From Montifringilla adamsi (lineage: Eukaryota > Chordata > Aves > Passeriformes > Passeridae): a stretch of 64,000 nucleotides of DNA. The position numbers and the translations under genes are program-made. Location: positions 682,001-746,000 of the forward strand of contig JAGGNK010006482.1 of assembly GCA_017590115.1 (NCBI GenBank). The letters run 5' to 3'. Shown piece after piece: positions 1 to 11,840 of this stretch (positions within the stretch are counted from its first letter, which is position 1; every line of letters starts with the position of its first letter). The notes under the pieces were generated by a model, which had not been told where the DNA came from, did no database searches, and saw only the letters and a list, made by a program, of their open reading frames with translations.

Positions 1-670
1 GAAACTTCAAGAAATCATTGGATCCATCTGTCTGTTCCAGATTGGATCTGTCTTCACCTGTCATTCAAGGCAGAGCTTTGAAGATTTTTATTTTTCAAAG
101 AGTAACGTAGCAATGCAGGAATTTTCAGAGCCTCTCTGGGCAGCCTGGCTCGGTGTGAACTGTTTTCTGTAGTGCATGTCTTCCCCTTTGTTTTGTTGTT
201 GTCATTGTCACCGTGCCTATTATCTGCCTGTCTGTACAAAGGAAAAAGGTCTTTCACTGACAAAAAGCAACAATTTCTTTTGCAGCATGAACTTCTTTTG
301 AACAATTTTGCAGCATGAATTTCATGAACTTCTTTTGCAGCACATCCTCTGCTGGGGCAGGGAAGGCTCCCAGCCTGAGGCACCATCTTCTGACATAGTC
401 TCTGACAAAGGATTTCTCTGGCTGATCTGTTCTTTTTCTCTTTTTCTTCCTTCGGCATATTCCTCCCCTATTTCTCAGTTGCATCATGCTTTGACAACTT
501 CTGTGTACTGTAATTAGCACTGGAAACTCTTCAGGAGCCTGACAGGCACAGAAAGCAGCTGCCTGTTGAAGCAAACGAGACTTTCCCATCCTTTGTGAAC
601 ACTCACATGCATGACCTGCAGGTGCCTCCCCTGGCTGCAGGGACTGTCCTGGCTGCAGAACAAATCCCCC

Positions 671-870
671 TAGAGAAAGAGGCCCCTCCAATTGTGTTCA
701 GTGGGCTTTGTAGCCTCATATTTGGCTGGTTTATGTCATGTACTGTGCTACCTCTGTGGCTGCCCCCCCTAGAGAAAGAGGCCCCTCCAGTTGTGTTCAG
801 AGGCTACAAAGCCTCATATTTGGCTGGTTTATGTCATGTACTGTGCTACCTCTGTGGCTGCTATCAGCAT
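671..870 (+). repeat. 99-bp tandem duplication
   Basis: Two copies start at 671 and 770 with TAGAGAAAGAGGCCCCTCCA. They run through the shared segment ending in CTCTGTGGCTGC, with a few substitutions and a small indel. A polyadenylation-like AATAAA follows at about 887, so the pair may come from an LTR or other mobile element. Confidence 0.8.
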
Positions 871-3181
871 GAAGCTGGCCCTGGTGAATAAAGCCTCCTC
901 CTTGGCTATATTTAACATTTAGCTATTTGTTTTGTAACTGAAATCCTTGCTATGCAAATTGGAGCAGGTCAGTCTGCAGCCTTGCATAAGTGCCTTTCTT
1001 TTTCCTTTTTCCCCTCTGGACTTTTGTTTCCCAGCTGGTAAGTTTGGCATGTTCAGCTGATGACCCATCCACCAGCCATGCCCAATGGAGATTTAATGGT
1101 GGACAGTGTGGCAGAGAAATGCAGGCTTGTGTGGAAATGCTGCTGGGACAGAGGATGCCTGTTGGAGGAAGGATGTTTTGCCTTTCACTCTTTTATCTGT
1201 CTGTTTATATGGGCTTTTACTGGGGCCTCTGGAGTAGCTTTTTGAACTTGCTGAGTCTCATTCATAGGAAAACTTTGTTTTTATGCGTACATATATTTAT
1301 GTATATTTCTAGTAAACTCTACTGGCAATATCAATGCCTCCTGCAAGCTGAATCTTGATGTCTCTGAAGCATCTGCAACCACTGTTTCTTTTTTTGTCTC
1401 TGGATCTCCCCAAAGCACATTTGCTAGGTGCTGGGAAGGTGTGGGAGAACTTCCAGCACACTTACATGGAAATGTCAAAGTCAAATGGTGCTTTTTGGTG
1501 ATCATGTGGTTCAGGTTTATGGAGTGCTGTGATGCACTCTGCCTTAGGGTGCCAGCAGATTTGATTGCCATTGTTTGAAGTGACAGCTCAGTTTTTGCTC
1601 TTCCTTTTTGGCTGAAACATGACCAGTTTGAGTTAGAGATCTTGTGCCACTGCTCTGCATTGATGTAGGGAGGCTGCTTGTTGTAAGGGCACTGTACTTG
1701 CTTGGCTAGATGAGATTAAATCTTGATCTCTGTACAAAATCATGATTGTGGCCTTGCCTGCATTAGTGGTACAGAAAGAGCCTGTTTCTGTGAGGATGAA
1801 GGAGCAGCCAGGGCCACGTGGTGACTCTGAAGCTCCAGCTGGAACAGATGTGGTACTCCAGCAGTGTGGTGGGCTGGTCCATCTGTCCTGCCTACCTGCT
1901 TGCAGTCTGAGTGCATCACTCTTCTCTCCAGAGATGTGAACAATTAAATCTCATTTTTAGCATGGATCTGTTTATCCAGACCCTTTCCTTTTGGCATCTA
2001 CACATGATGGACTGCTGTGTGTGCTGCTCAATGGCATGGCAGTGTCTGGACAGGGCTGCTGGCTGAAACCAGGCTGTGGAGCACCCAGCTGCTGCTGGGA
2101 CTGACAGCCTGGCCCAGATGTGCAACCCCTGCTGTTGCTGCCAGCCCTGAGGTTCTGCTGGGCTGGGCATGCTGAGCCTCCACACCTGCTGTGCAGCCCG
2201 ACTGCACAGGGTGGGGTTTTATCTTCTCACCCCCCAGAACCTGAATCCCAGCCTCCCCATGTATTCCAGACCTGGCAGCCATCCTCTGCTGCTGGTGTGC
2301 CTTAGTGCCTGAGGCTGTGAGCTGGGACCTTGCCTCTCTCCATGTGGTGCAATCCACAGTAAACATTGGCTTTTGCAAGGCAGGGTGTGAGGTGTGCAGA
2401 AAAAGGATCTGTGTGACAGGAGGAGATAACATATCAAATTGGACCTTATCTGTCAGTATTATAACTTGCCAAAATTATGATTGATAGGGATGTAATTTGA
2501 ATATGATGGGGGTGTAATTTGAATAAGGTGTGTTCCTTCTTGTACTTCAACGTCCACAAGCTATCCAAACTCCTGTTGTGTGAGGAGTGTGTGACATGAG
2601 TGAGGTTACAGGTGGTAAATTAAGAAACTCTGTGATTAACACAAAATGACTGAAAGCAGACTCTCCAGGTTACTGTTCTCCTTGTCTGCACCACTGGTTG
2701 TGGTGGGAGCTGTGTGGATGTGTCAGTGTCAGCGAGGGCTGGTGGTGTTTGTAGGGAGGCTCAGGAGAAAGCAGCAATTAATGCACATAGCCCAGAGGTC
2801 ATCTGCTTAAATGGAAGGCTGAGTTTGGGCTGGTGAATCAGCAGGGAGGAGGAGGAGGAGGGTGGTGCTTCTGGGAACAACTGTGTCCAGCCCTGCTGTG
2901 CTGCCCTCAGTACAGCGAGCAGGATGCCCGTGTGGCTGCAGGGGATGGGTTTGCACTTGGTGTCCCAGGGGGAGAGGGCGTTTGCTGCTGCTGAGGGTCT
3001 TTGGTTGGGTGACCTCAGCTCTCTCCAGAGGTAGCAGTGGTGCAGCCCCCTGCTCTGCCCCCTCAGCTGACAGACTGGTACTGTTAGCATCCCTCTGTGT
3101 GCAGCCAGGGCATCAGTGACCCTGTGGCAGAAGGAAGCAGTCCTGGCTGTCAGTGCTGTGTCTTAGCTAGGGCTCATTACA

Positions 3182-3233
3182 GGTTGGATCTTTAGAGGCC
3201 CCTTCCAACCCAACTGGTTCTACCATAGTCTGT
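3182..3233 (+). mobile_element. CR1 LINE 3'-end fragment
   Basis: The stretch GGTTGGATCTTTAGAGGCCC followed by CTTCCAACCCAACTGGTTCTA is the typical 3' terminus of bird CR1 LINEs. It is short and diverged. Confidence 0.65.
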
Positions 3234-6200
3234 GTTTACTTTTTACTATTTACTTCCCTGCTGTTGTATCTTAATGCCCAGAGTGTGAAGGTGGGTTAAT
3301 TATTCTTTAAACTTCTGTGAACAGTTGCTTTGTTTGAAGGAATGAGATTATGTCAGCTCACAGTATTTGGCATAAAGTTTGTCCCTGGCCTGGGGAGGTT
3401 CCTGGGATGCAGCCTGCACTTTGGGATTCCCATGTCTAGAGCAGACTGAGTTCAGGTGAGGAGGCCATCAGAAGGTGAGATGACCCAGAACTGGTGAGTC
3501 TCATGTCCCAGGACTCCTCAGAGGGAGCACTGCTTGCTCACAGTGGCACAGAGAAGGCAGGCAAAGGGCAAAGCTGTCTCCTGGGAGGTGCCAGAGTTGT
3601 GCAAAGGGCACAGGAGGGACGTGGGCAGAAGGCTGGCTTGGATAAATCGGGACTGGCAACTGCTGGGGGGTTTCCTGGGCAGCAAAGGCTGAAACTGGAA
3701 TGAAATATCTCATACAGTGGTTTCAGAAATCATGGAGAGGGGCTGCAGCAGGGGCAGGGCTGTGTATCCCTGCCTGAGGTTTTGGCAGCTTGTGGAGAGG
3801 CAGGGCCAGGCTTCCCTTGGTGTTTGCACTGGGGCTGTTCTGAGGAGATGCTGTAGTAGATGTTACACCTGCAGTGGCCCAGGGCAAGGCTTCTTTTGGT
3901 TCCTGCTGGCATGACCAGTCTCCATCACAAAAAGGATTGCATTAACGTGCTGCCTTTTCCTGGTGCACTAGAGAGTGTGTGTAGACACTGGACAGCATTA
4001 GTGGAGCACAGTGAGGACTTCAGGGGCAAGCCCAGTGTGTCCCAAGGTACACTAGAAACTTGTTGCATCCCAGTTTTATTAACCAAATCATCTGCAAGTT
4101 GAAAGTGGTGCAACTGCAGTGCCATCAGACAGGCTGGTCTGCAGAGCCTGCCTTGTAAAAAGGGAAAGTCAGGGCAGAAGGGACCCAGGTCCTGGTTTTG
4201 TTTCATAGTCAAAGTTCAGGGCAGAGGTTAGATTATAGAAGTGCACAAGTTAAAATATATGTATTCATCTGAACTCCAGTTAGTAACAGATAAAGTGGCA
4301 GAGTGAACTTTAGTGCTGTGCTAAATCAGCATTCAAAAGCTAGGAAATTCCAAAAGTTCAGCTTCTTCTGCAGCTTTGCACAGCTTGCATAGCATGGCTG
4401 GGTTGTTGTATAGCTCATATTTAATTAAAGAAATTGTTTCTCCAGTAGAAAAATACCAAGCCATTATAATGGAATATATGTGTCATGTATCACTGTGTTC
4501 CCTGCACTTGGCTTGCTCTCCTCATGTTTCTCTTCCAGATGCTGTATTTGACAAATAAGACTTTCTGTGAATAGGGAACTTGGATTTTATCAAAGCCTCC
4601 TTCTCTAATGGAATAGAGTGGTGATAAATCAAGTCTGAACTGACCTGCAGGACAGCAGCTGTGAAACCTCTGTGCACATTCTGTTCCCTTGCCCTGTGAG
4701 CCTGCAACTTTGGTGTCGTGCCCCTGAAGGATCTCTGCAGGGACACTGTCCCCTGCCCCCAGGGATGAACTCTAGGGAGCACAAACTCAGGCAGAACCAG
4801 CACCATGTCCAGGATTTCCCCCACAAATCAGAGATAGCTGTGCTCTGCAATTCGTACAGAATTGTTGTATCTGCTGTGTCAGTCCTCAGTGGGCATTTTG
4901 CCAGTGTGAGGAGCACAAGCTCATCCAGCCCATAAATTACTCCTCAGGTTATGAGATGACTTCCTTGAATGTACTTTGGCTTCTTCTCTCTGCACTTTGC
5001 CTCAGGATTTGCATTGTGGTTTTTAGAGTGCAATGGGAGGGGTTTGCACATTGTTCCTTTAAAAAAAATCTTGTTTTAGAAGTAAATCACAGGATGCTTG
5101 GTCTATCAGAGAGGTTAGAATTAGTTTTAAAAATACCTGAGCTTTCAAATAAAAGCCCTCTAGGCTTTCTCTTGGCATTCTCTGCCATTTTTACAGAACT
5201 TGAGTGAGCAAGAAGACTAAACACACCTTCTCTAGAGGTTAACAACACTTCACACTTGTCAGGGAAATTATGTAGTGACAGCGAAGCTTTATGGCTGAAA
5301 ACCTATTTGAATTCTCCAACTGCAAGAGAGAAAAAACCTGATAGCTGACAGGATTCCCTGGTTTTCCTTACCTGTAACTGTGAGTAGTATGCTCCTTTCA
5401 TTCCTGCAGTGCTCTGTCTCCATTCCCTCTATGGGAGAAAGAAAGATTTTCTTGGAAGAGGAGTCTGACCTTAATTAAAAATGAGTGTGTCTCATTTCCT
5501 CTATACTTAGTTAAGTGCAAGGATTTGCTCCTAATCTGCTTCAAAAATGGGTTTCTGGTGGCTTGTCAGGAGTAACTAATCAGAGAAGTGAGAAGGGAAT
5601 GGCACAATTACCCTGGATGGGATGAAGCATCCTAAGGAATTAAAAGATAAAATGGCCTTTTCTTCTCAGCATAATCTCTGTCTCTATCAGCAAAGCTGCA
5701 GTTTGGCGTTATCATATCCTGTCTGTGATGGGATTCATTTCCTGTCCCTTTCACACAACGCTGAGCGCTTCCAGTCTGCCCCTTGGATTTGGATTTCAAG
5801 GCAGCATTCTGTTCTTGAAATCCCTAACCCACCTTTGCAGCGTGGTCAGTGCTGTGAGGTTGGGAGCTTGGGGCCCCAAATCTTTATTTGCTGTTGTCCC
5901 TGGAGTGGGACATTGGCAGTAATATATCCAGGACTAAGAACTCCAGGACATGGGGCTTTGCTGCCTGAAAATCTCTTTTTTTCTTGGGAGTGGGGAAGGT
6001 GCAGAAAGGCTTGGAAATACAGAGTGGATGCAACCAAATGCTCAGAAACAAGACATAAAATAACTTTTAAAAAACCCAGTATCTTTAGTAAAGATTTTAT
6101 ATATGGCCTAATAAAGGAACACCAGATTTGGCTCTGAAAGCTTTTTGCCTTTATTCTTTGTGATTATTGAGGTGAGTGCAGAGCTCCTCCAGTGATCAGG

Positions 6201-6269
6201 GGATCACATTCTTCTCTAGCATTTTATATTCAGGGAGATGTTGAGCTTCCCCTAGTGTTCTGAACATTT

Positions 6270-7800
6270 ACAATGCCTGAAGGTTTCTGCCCTCAGTGGT
6301 GGTGTTTTCAGAGGGGAAGCAGGGATGGCTCCAGGGATGTTCTGAGGTGGGTTTGCTCTCACCCACAGAGGCTCTGACAGAAGTCAGGGGATGAAACCCA
6401 GTGATTGTGAAGAGAATGACAGAGATCAGGGGATGAAACCCAGAAATCTCTTGGAGGATAATGCAAGGATCTTTGTGTGGATTGAGCCATGATAGCCGGG
6501 CTGAAAAGATAAACAAGCCAAGGCAGAAATAGTTCAAGGGAACAAAAAAGCAAAAAGGAAGCTTCCCGGTACAGCCTGCAGGCTAGGGGAAGGAAAGAGA
6601 AGAAAACTCTTGCTTCAAGGTAGCAAAAAACCCAATCCAACAAGAGGAACAAGGCAGCGTCCCTGGAGCACACTGGAGAGTGAGTGAACGGAGCGGTCCC
6701 AGGCTGCCCTTAAAGATACCCCCAAAATTCTGGGCATAAAGCAGACGAGTACAGAAAATATCATCATAAAGCACCCTAAGAGAGTTCCCCTTTTTAATCT
6801 GAACCTATGAGACTCACATTCCCCGGCCCACGCCACCCGGAGAACACTGGAGAGAGAGATTGAATGAAGCGGTCCCAGGCTGCGAGCCCGCCCCGGCTCC
6901 TCTTGAAGATACCCCCAAAATTCTGGGCATGAAGCAGACGAGTGTGTTAAAAATGAGGCCAGACTCCCGGTACTAAAGTGATTTCAGTGTTTGTTATAAT
7001 AAAAGAAAGGCCTGAAGCAAGGGGGCCCGGGCCGGGCAGGAGCGATCCCGCCGAGGATGCTGCAGTGCTGGCGCTGGGGCTGCTTCAGCAGCGATGTCCC
7101 GGTGGTGTCCCTGATGGTGTTCCCAATGGTGTTCCCGATGGTGTCACTGGTGATGTCTTCGATGGTGTCCTCGATGGTGTCCCCGGTGGTGTCCCTGATG
7201 GTGTCCCTGGTGGTGTCCCCAATGATGTCCCTGATGATGTCCCCAAGGTTCCAGGTGGAGTGGCACGGATTCACTGGGTCAGATGCCCCTTTTTATCCTG
7301 TTTTCTGTCCCTTTAGATTGGTTTCCTTTTGGATCCTTCACTTGCATGAAGGTTAAGGCGCTCGGTTGGCCATCACAGCTCTGTGCAGGCCGGCTCGTTT
7401 CGCTGGGGGTGCTGCACTTCACTGAGGTGTGATACCCTACAGTGAGTGCTGTATTTCTTATAACGACCCTTTTACCATAACCAAACTAACAGGACATGCT
7501 TAACAATCTATCAGCTATTTTACAACAGTTTCTAACCTATTTTTAACAAAGTACATAAAATATCATCATAAAGTCACCCCAAGACAGTTCCCCTTTCGGA
7601 TCTGAGCCCGTGGGACTCTTCTTCCCCAGTGTGCCACCCGGAGCACACTGGAGAGAGACTGAACGGAGCCATCCCAGGCTGCCACCCTGCCCCGGCTCCT
7701 CCTAAAGACACCCCCGACATTCTGGGCATAAAGCAGACGAGTAAATAAAATATCATCACAAAATCACCCCAAGACAATTCCCCTTTCTGAATCTTGTCCC
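6270..7800 (-). mobile_element. Cluster of LTR-type retroelement remnants
   Basis: A roughly 100-150 bp unit recurs at about 6663-6800, 6837-6940 and 7637-7795, with a separate tail at 7552-7600. Shared words are CACTGGAGAG, CGGTCCCAGGCTGC, ATTCTGGGCATAAAGCAGAC and AATATCATCATAAAG. Read on the minus strand, the block looks like LTR U3/R sequence. No retroviral protein frame is present. The family assignment is by resemblance only. Confidence 0.5.
7093..7245. repeat. 12-bp minisatellite (GATGGTGTCCCT-like), about 12.7 units
   Basis: Consecutive 12-mers such as GATGGTGTTCCC, AATGGTGTTCCC, GATGGTGTCCTC and GGTGGTGTCCCT run without a phase break inside the LTR-like block. Because 12 is a multiple of 3, both strands stay open and give four-residue repeats, but nothing indicates translation. 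Confidence 0.85.
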
Positions 7801-8035
7801 CTTTTCTGGTGGAAAGATGGAGAAGAGAATATTTTGGTCATTGGAAGCAGGATTTGGTGTTGTGCATTCCTGGGATGCTTTTCTTGGTTGTGGGAACAGA
7901 CAGAATCTTTCATCCTGGTATGGAAAGACTGCAGGAGGAATCTAGCAGAGATCTAGAAAATGCTTGTTGTCTGTCATATCTTGTAAAAGAAATAAAAACA
8001 AAATAAGCAGAGCTGGTGGCACTGGAGTACCCAGA

Positions 8036-8301
8036 GGAGCAGATGGGGTTTTCTTTACAGTGTATCTGGAGAAAGTCACATTTCCATGAGATTTTGCAGG
8101 AAGGTAAATGTACAGGTTGTGCAGGTAATATGGGGAGTAGGTATGACAAATAACACAGAGAATAGGAGCAGATGGGGTTTTCTTTACAGTGTACATCTGG
8201 AGAAAGTCATATTTCCATGAGGTTTTGCAGGAAGGCAAAGCGTGCAGCTTGTGCAGGTAGTATGGGGTGGAATACAGGAATGATAAATCACACAGAGAAT
8301 A
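8036..8301. repeat. 129-bp tandem duplication
   Basis: Copies begin at 8036 and 8165 with GGAGCAGATGGGGTTTTCTT and end near ACACAGAGAATAG. They differ by scattered substitutions and small indels. Origin unknown; no gene is involved. Confidence 0.85.
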
Positions 8302-10761
8302 GAAATTTTCTGTTCCCCTGAAGTTTCTGGATAGAGCTTAAGGACTATTCTGGCTGATTTCAGTACCAGGGAAGAGGAATGGCTCATGTGTTTCTTACAC
8401 CAAATATCTGCCTGTGTTCGTCTTCTGCTGCTGGAAGCAGACTTTTTGGAAGAGCTGGAAACAGGTTTTTCAGGAGGGCTCTGCTAATAGAGCCCGTTGG
8501 GAAGCTGAGGGTTCTGTATGGGAGCTCGGAGCATGTTGTTATCTCTAATGGAGCAGGGCAGTGCCCTGTGGAGATGCTGGCCTGTGTCCCAGGCCAGGGA
8601 TATTTCTGCAGCATAAAAGCTGCATCACTTGGCCAGCAGCTAATGTGGGACTAGGATGGCTCAGGCAGCATTGCTCTGGGTGTGAGGATGACCTAATGGT
8701 CATTTGGAAGAGCTCAGTGTTCAGAGCTTCCTAAAAATCTGCTCATGTATATTTGTGTTGAAGTGGGGGGAGAAACTGGTGGCAGAGAAGGAGTATCTGT
8801 CCCTAGCGGCACGCACAGACTTCTTTAAAAGCATCCAGACGTTTATTTTTATCTGTGCAGTACTGACAAACTGCAGTTATAGTAAAATTTACTCCACTTC
8901 GTGCTTATTTCCCTGTGTGGTGGCGAATGTGCAGGGGTGTGCTGAGGAGCTGTCCCTGGCTGTGGCCAGCCTGCAGCTTGTGACAGTGGCACCTCAGATG
9001 GAGCAGTCTGCCCGTCAGAGCCTCCCCACAAGCTGGCATGCAGTGGGCACAGCAGGCAGGGCATCTGCTCTGACTCCCAGTGGCATTTGAGAGGTTTTTG
9101 AGACTGTGACCCCAGTGAGTGTGGCCATGAACTGGCTGTATTTCAGGATAAAAGCATCTGTCTGTTCCAAGGGGAGCATCATTAGCAGCCTGTGGAGTTC
9201 ATTTGGTTTTAGCATCAGTGTGTTGAAAGCAAATGTGTTTGTGTAAAGATTCCTGGCAGAAATATTTTTGTGGTGGGAATACACTTCCTGTTGTTTCTGT
9301 CCCCAGTGTAAAAATATCCAGTTGTCCTGAGAAAAAGCAGAAAATCACAATATCCTGTGATGGGAGTGGACAGCTGATCTTTAGGGATAATGAGATGTGG
9401 AGAGAGGATGAACTGAAGTTCCTGTTTCCTCAAAGATGAGCAGCAAAATAGAGGAACACACTAAATTCACTATTCCCCAAAGTTTATATGGTTCTGGCTG
9501 CAAAGTTAAGGATCCAGAGAAGCAGAAGATTGAAAAACTCTAAAATCCTTTTATTTTTCTGGCACCTTTTCCTACTGAAATTCTTCTCCACTGCTGTTTT
9601 TTCCTTCCCTGTGTCTTTTTATTTTCTTATCCACATTCCTGGTTAATTCAGCCAGCTGTGTGGAAGTACCAGTAGCCCAGGTTGCTTAATCCTGAGTACA
9701 CCATCCAACCTTGTAACCAAAGTGTAGGGCCAAACAATGAGTAAATTCAGGAGTAAGGTCATGTTGTGAAGAGGGCAAACTTTCAGGCTGGAGGTGATGG
9801 ATGGAGATCTCCAGGTGGAGCACATCACCTGCCAGCAGAAGAGTTAGAAATCAACTTTGGCCGTAAAATCAAAGCCAGCCCTGGTCAAGATGTGTACTAT
9901 GAGATGGAGTGGGTGGGAGATGCCACATCTGATGGCCTGACAGAAAACAGGAGCCTGGCTGATCCATGTTTCTCACCTCCACATTCAGTTCCTTGTCTCC
10001 CTGTTTTATGCTGAGCAGAGCTGGAAGCTGCAGCCTCCTGTCCAGCTCTGACAGCTGCTCCTCCCAGCTCTGCTGCAGAAAGGCTGGTTTTTTTCTCTTC
10101 CCAAGAAGAGTTTCTTGCCCTTGTCTGTTATTCCTGCTGTGGGTGATGTGATTGGAGCATCCAGTGCTGAGCATCTGCAGGTGTGTGAATCCAGCCCAGG
10201 TACTGAGCACCTTTCTGGACACAAGGGGAAAAGGCCTTGATCCCTCACGTTTTTGCTCAGGCTCCCTCCCCAGGATGTCCCCGCTGATCCCTCCTTTCTC
10301 TGGCTCTTTAAGCTGATGTAGGATGACTGACTCTTACTGCACGTGGGTGTTTCAGATATTTGTGAGCCCTCAGGAATACGGCTTTGGAATTCTCCTTGTG
10401 GTTTTCCCTCCTCTGTGTCTGCCTGCAGCTTTTCCTGGAGCCCTGCCAGCCCTCTGCTCGCTCTGACCCAGCCTCTGTTCAAGTCCTTACTCATGCCTTA
10501 ATCATTTCCCATCCCATTATTGCAATTCCTCCTTGCAGCATCTGTAAATCTTTGATTCTCAGGGGGTGCTGCCTCTTTCCTTTGCCCAGGAAGCAGTGTC
10601 CCCAGTTTCTGGCTGCTCCTTGGATTGCTCTCCTTGCTGTCAGGTTGGCATTGGCCCTGGTTTACTCTGCTGCCACCTTTTTTCCTCCACATCCTAGCCT
10701 GCTAACTCCCAGCCTCAAGATTCCTTTTGGCTGATAGGCTCAATTTTTAAATGATTTTTCT

Positions 10762-10890
10762 TTATCCATTAGGAATGTTACTGCTTTTTAAAAAAAAAAA
10801 AAAACAACAACAGTAATTTCCTTTCTTATCCATTAGGAATGTTACTGCTTTTTTTTTTTAAAAAAAAACTTGGTAATTTCCTTTATTTTT
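10762..10890. repeat. 64-bp tandem duplication with poly(A)/poly(T) cores
   Basis: TTATCCATTAGGAATGTTAC occurs at 10762 and 10826. Each copy is followed by CTGC and runs of T then A, then GTAATTTCCTTT. The adjoining T and A runs could fold as short hairpins. Confidence 0.8.
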
Positions 10891-11621
10891 CTTTTCTTGT
10901 CATAAAATGTGCTTGTTGATGCAACATCCTTGCAAGGAATTTGGAGGTTTTATTCCATTTGCCTACTGGGAAAGGAATGACATAAGGAAGGGTTGTGACT
11001 TCACTAATGAATAGTTGGTAGAGTTATGCTTAAGTGTCAGGAAATTTGGGAGTTTATTTCAAATTTTCTTGTAAATCCATTTGACCATAGGGTCAAATGC
11101 CCTTTTTGCTGTGATAGGATTTTGGATTTGTCTTTAAGGAAAGGAGCTGAAAACCCCATCTCAGACACTGGCTTCATCCTTCCTTCCCCTGCCAGTCTGG
11201 AGAGGCTGCCCTGAAGGCTGGCGGGGCTGTGCAAGAAGGGTGGTGCCTTTTGTCAGGGCTCTGACAGCACGGCTGAGGCTTGGCAGGTGCTGAGCTGAGG
11301 CTTTAGGATTTCAAACCAGTCAAAACCATTTCAGCTACTCAGATCCCAAACTGTCTTTAAATTCTTGTTCTGTATTTGAATTCCTGTTGAGTGGCTCCGG
11401 GAGGTTTCAGCTTTGGCCCAGGACTTTGAGATTGACAAAAAAACATGTAACATGAAGATGGGAGATGAGGGAAATGACCACCCTGGTTTTATAGGAGAAG
11501 AAATGAAAGATTCTGACTCCTGTAGGGCTGTGAGGGCAGAGCTGGGCGCTGCTTTTTGGGAGCCTGGTCCACGCTCTCCTGCTCATTCTCGATCTGATTC
11601 CTTTGTGCTCTTCTCCCCCAG

Positions 11622-11728
11622 GTGTGTGACCATGGAAGAAGAGGTGCACCATCAAGAAGCCTGAGCAGTGACACTGGGACAGCTCTGCAGACCCTGGCAG
11701 CAGCAGCCTGAGATCCAGGAGAGCAATC
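11622..11728 (+). other. CLIP2: CLIP2 5' untranslated leader, part of the first coding exon
   Basis: A strong acceptor, a pyrimidine tract ending in CTCCCCCAG at 11621, lies 107 bp before the CLIP2 start codon. This suggests the coding exon begins at 11622 and that a non-coding exon lies upstream, as in mammalian CLIP2. The leader carries one upstream ATG (11632). The acceptor is inferred from sequence alone; the transcript could also start within or before this stretch. Confidence 0.6.
11632..11664 (+). promoter_or_regulatory. Upstream ORF of 10 codons in the CLIP2 leader
   Basis: ATG at 11632 has a strong start context (A at -3, G at +4). It opens a 10-residue frame (MEEEVHHQEA) closed by TGA at 11662-11664, 64 bp before the main ATG. 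In a transcript using the acceptor at 11621 it would be the first start codon met in this exon, and could reduce or gate CLIP2 translation. The effect is inference only. Confidence 0.5.
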
Positions 11729-11840
11729 ATGCTGAAACCAAGTGGACTTAAAATCCCAGGCAGGGCTGGGAAGCACTCCAGCCCCGTGGGACGGGCAGCA
11801 GGGACCAGCACAGCTGCTGCCACCACTGGCTCCAAAGAAG
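11729..11840 (+). CDS. CLIP2: CLIP2 coding exon 1: N-terminus, residues 1-37 plus first base of codon 38
   Basis: Encodes the basic, Ser/Gly/Ala-rich N-terminal tail that precedes the first CAP-Gly domain. The sequence MLKPSGLKIPGRAGKHSSP is close to the start of mammalian CLIP-115, which fixes this ATG rather than the upstream one at 11632. The start context has A at -3 but C at +4. The donor is AAG|GTGAGG after 11840, leaving one base (G) to complete Gly38 with the next exon, 21 kb downstream. The tail is unstructured by composition. A continuous reading past the donor exists but loses all similarity to CLIP2. Confidence 0.93.

Larger units (their letters stand above)
1..11621. other. Upstream sequence without a recognised gene
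   Basis: Either the intron behind a non-coding CLIP2 first exon or the 5' flank of the gene. No reading frame here resembles a known protein, and the open frames are short and lack splice or conservation support. Recognisable content is limited to tandem duplications (671-870, 8036-8301, 10762-10890), a CR1 3' tail near 3182, and LTR-type remains at 6270-7800. I see no CpG island that would mark the CLIP2 promoter. Confidence 0.7.

Noticed and set aside
5622..6137. 171-codon plus-strand open frame
   Set aside because: Its composition is random-like, there is no family resemblance, and there are no splice or start features.
6984..7274. Minus-strand repeat frame (DTIRDTTGDTI type) as a repeat protein
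   Set aside because: It is a translation of the 12-bp minisatellite inside LTR-like sequence.
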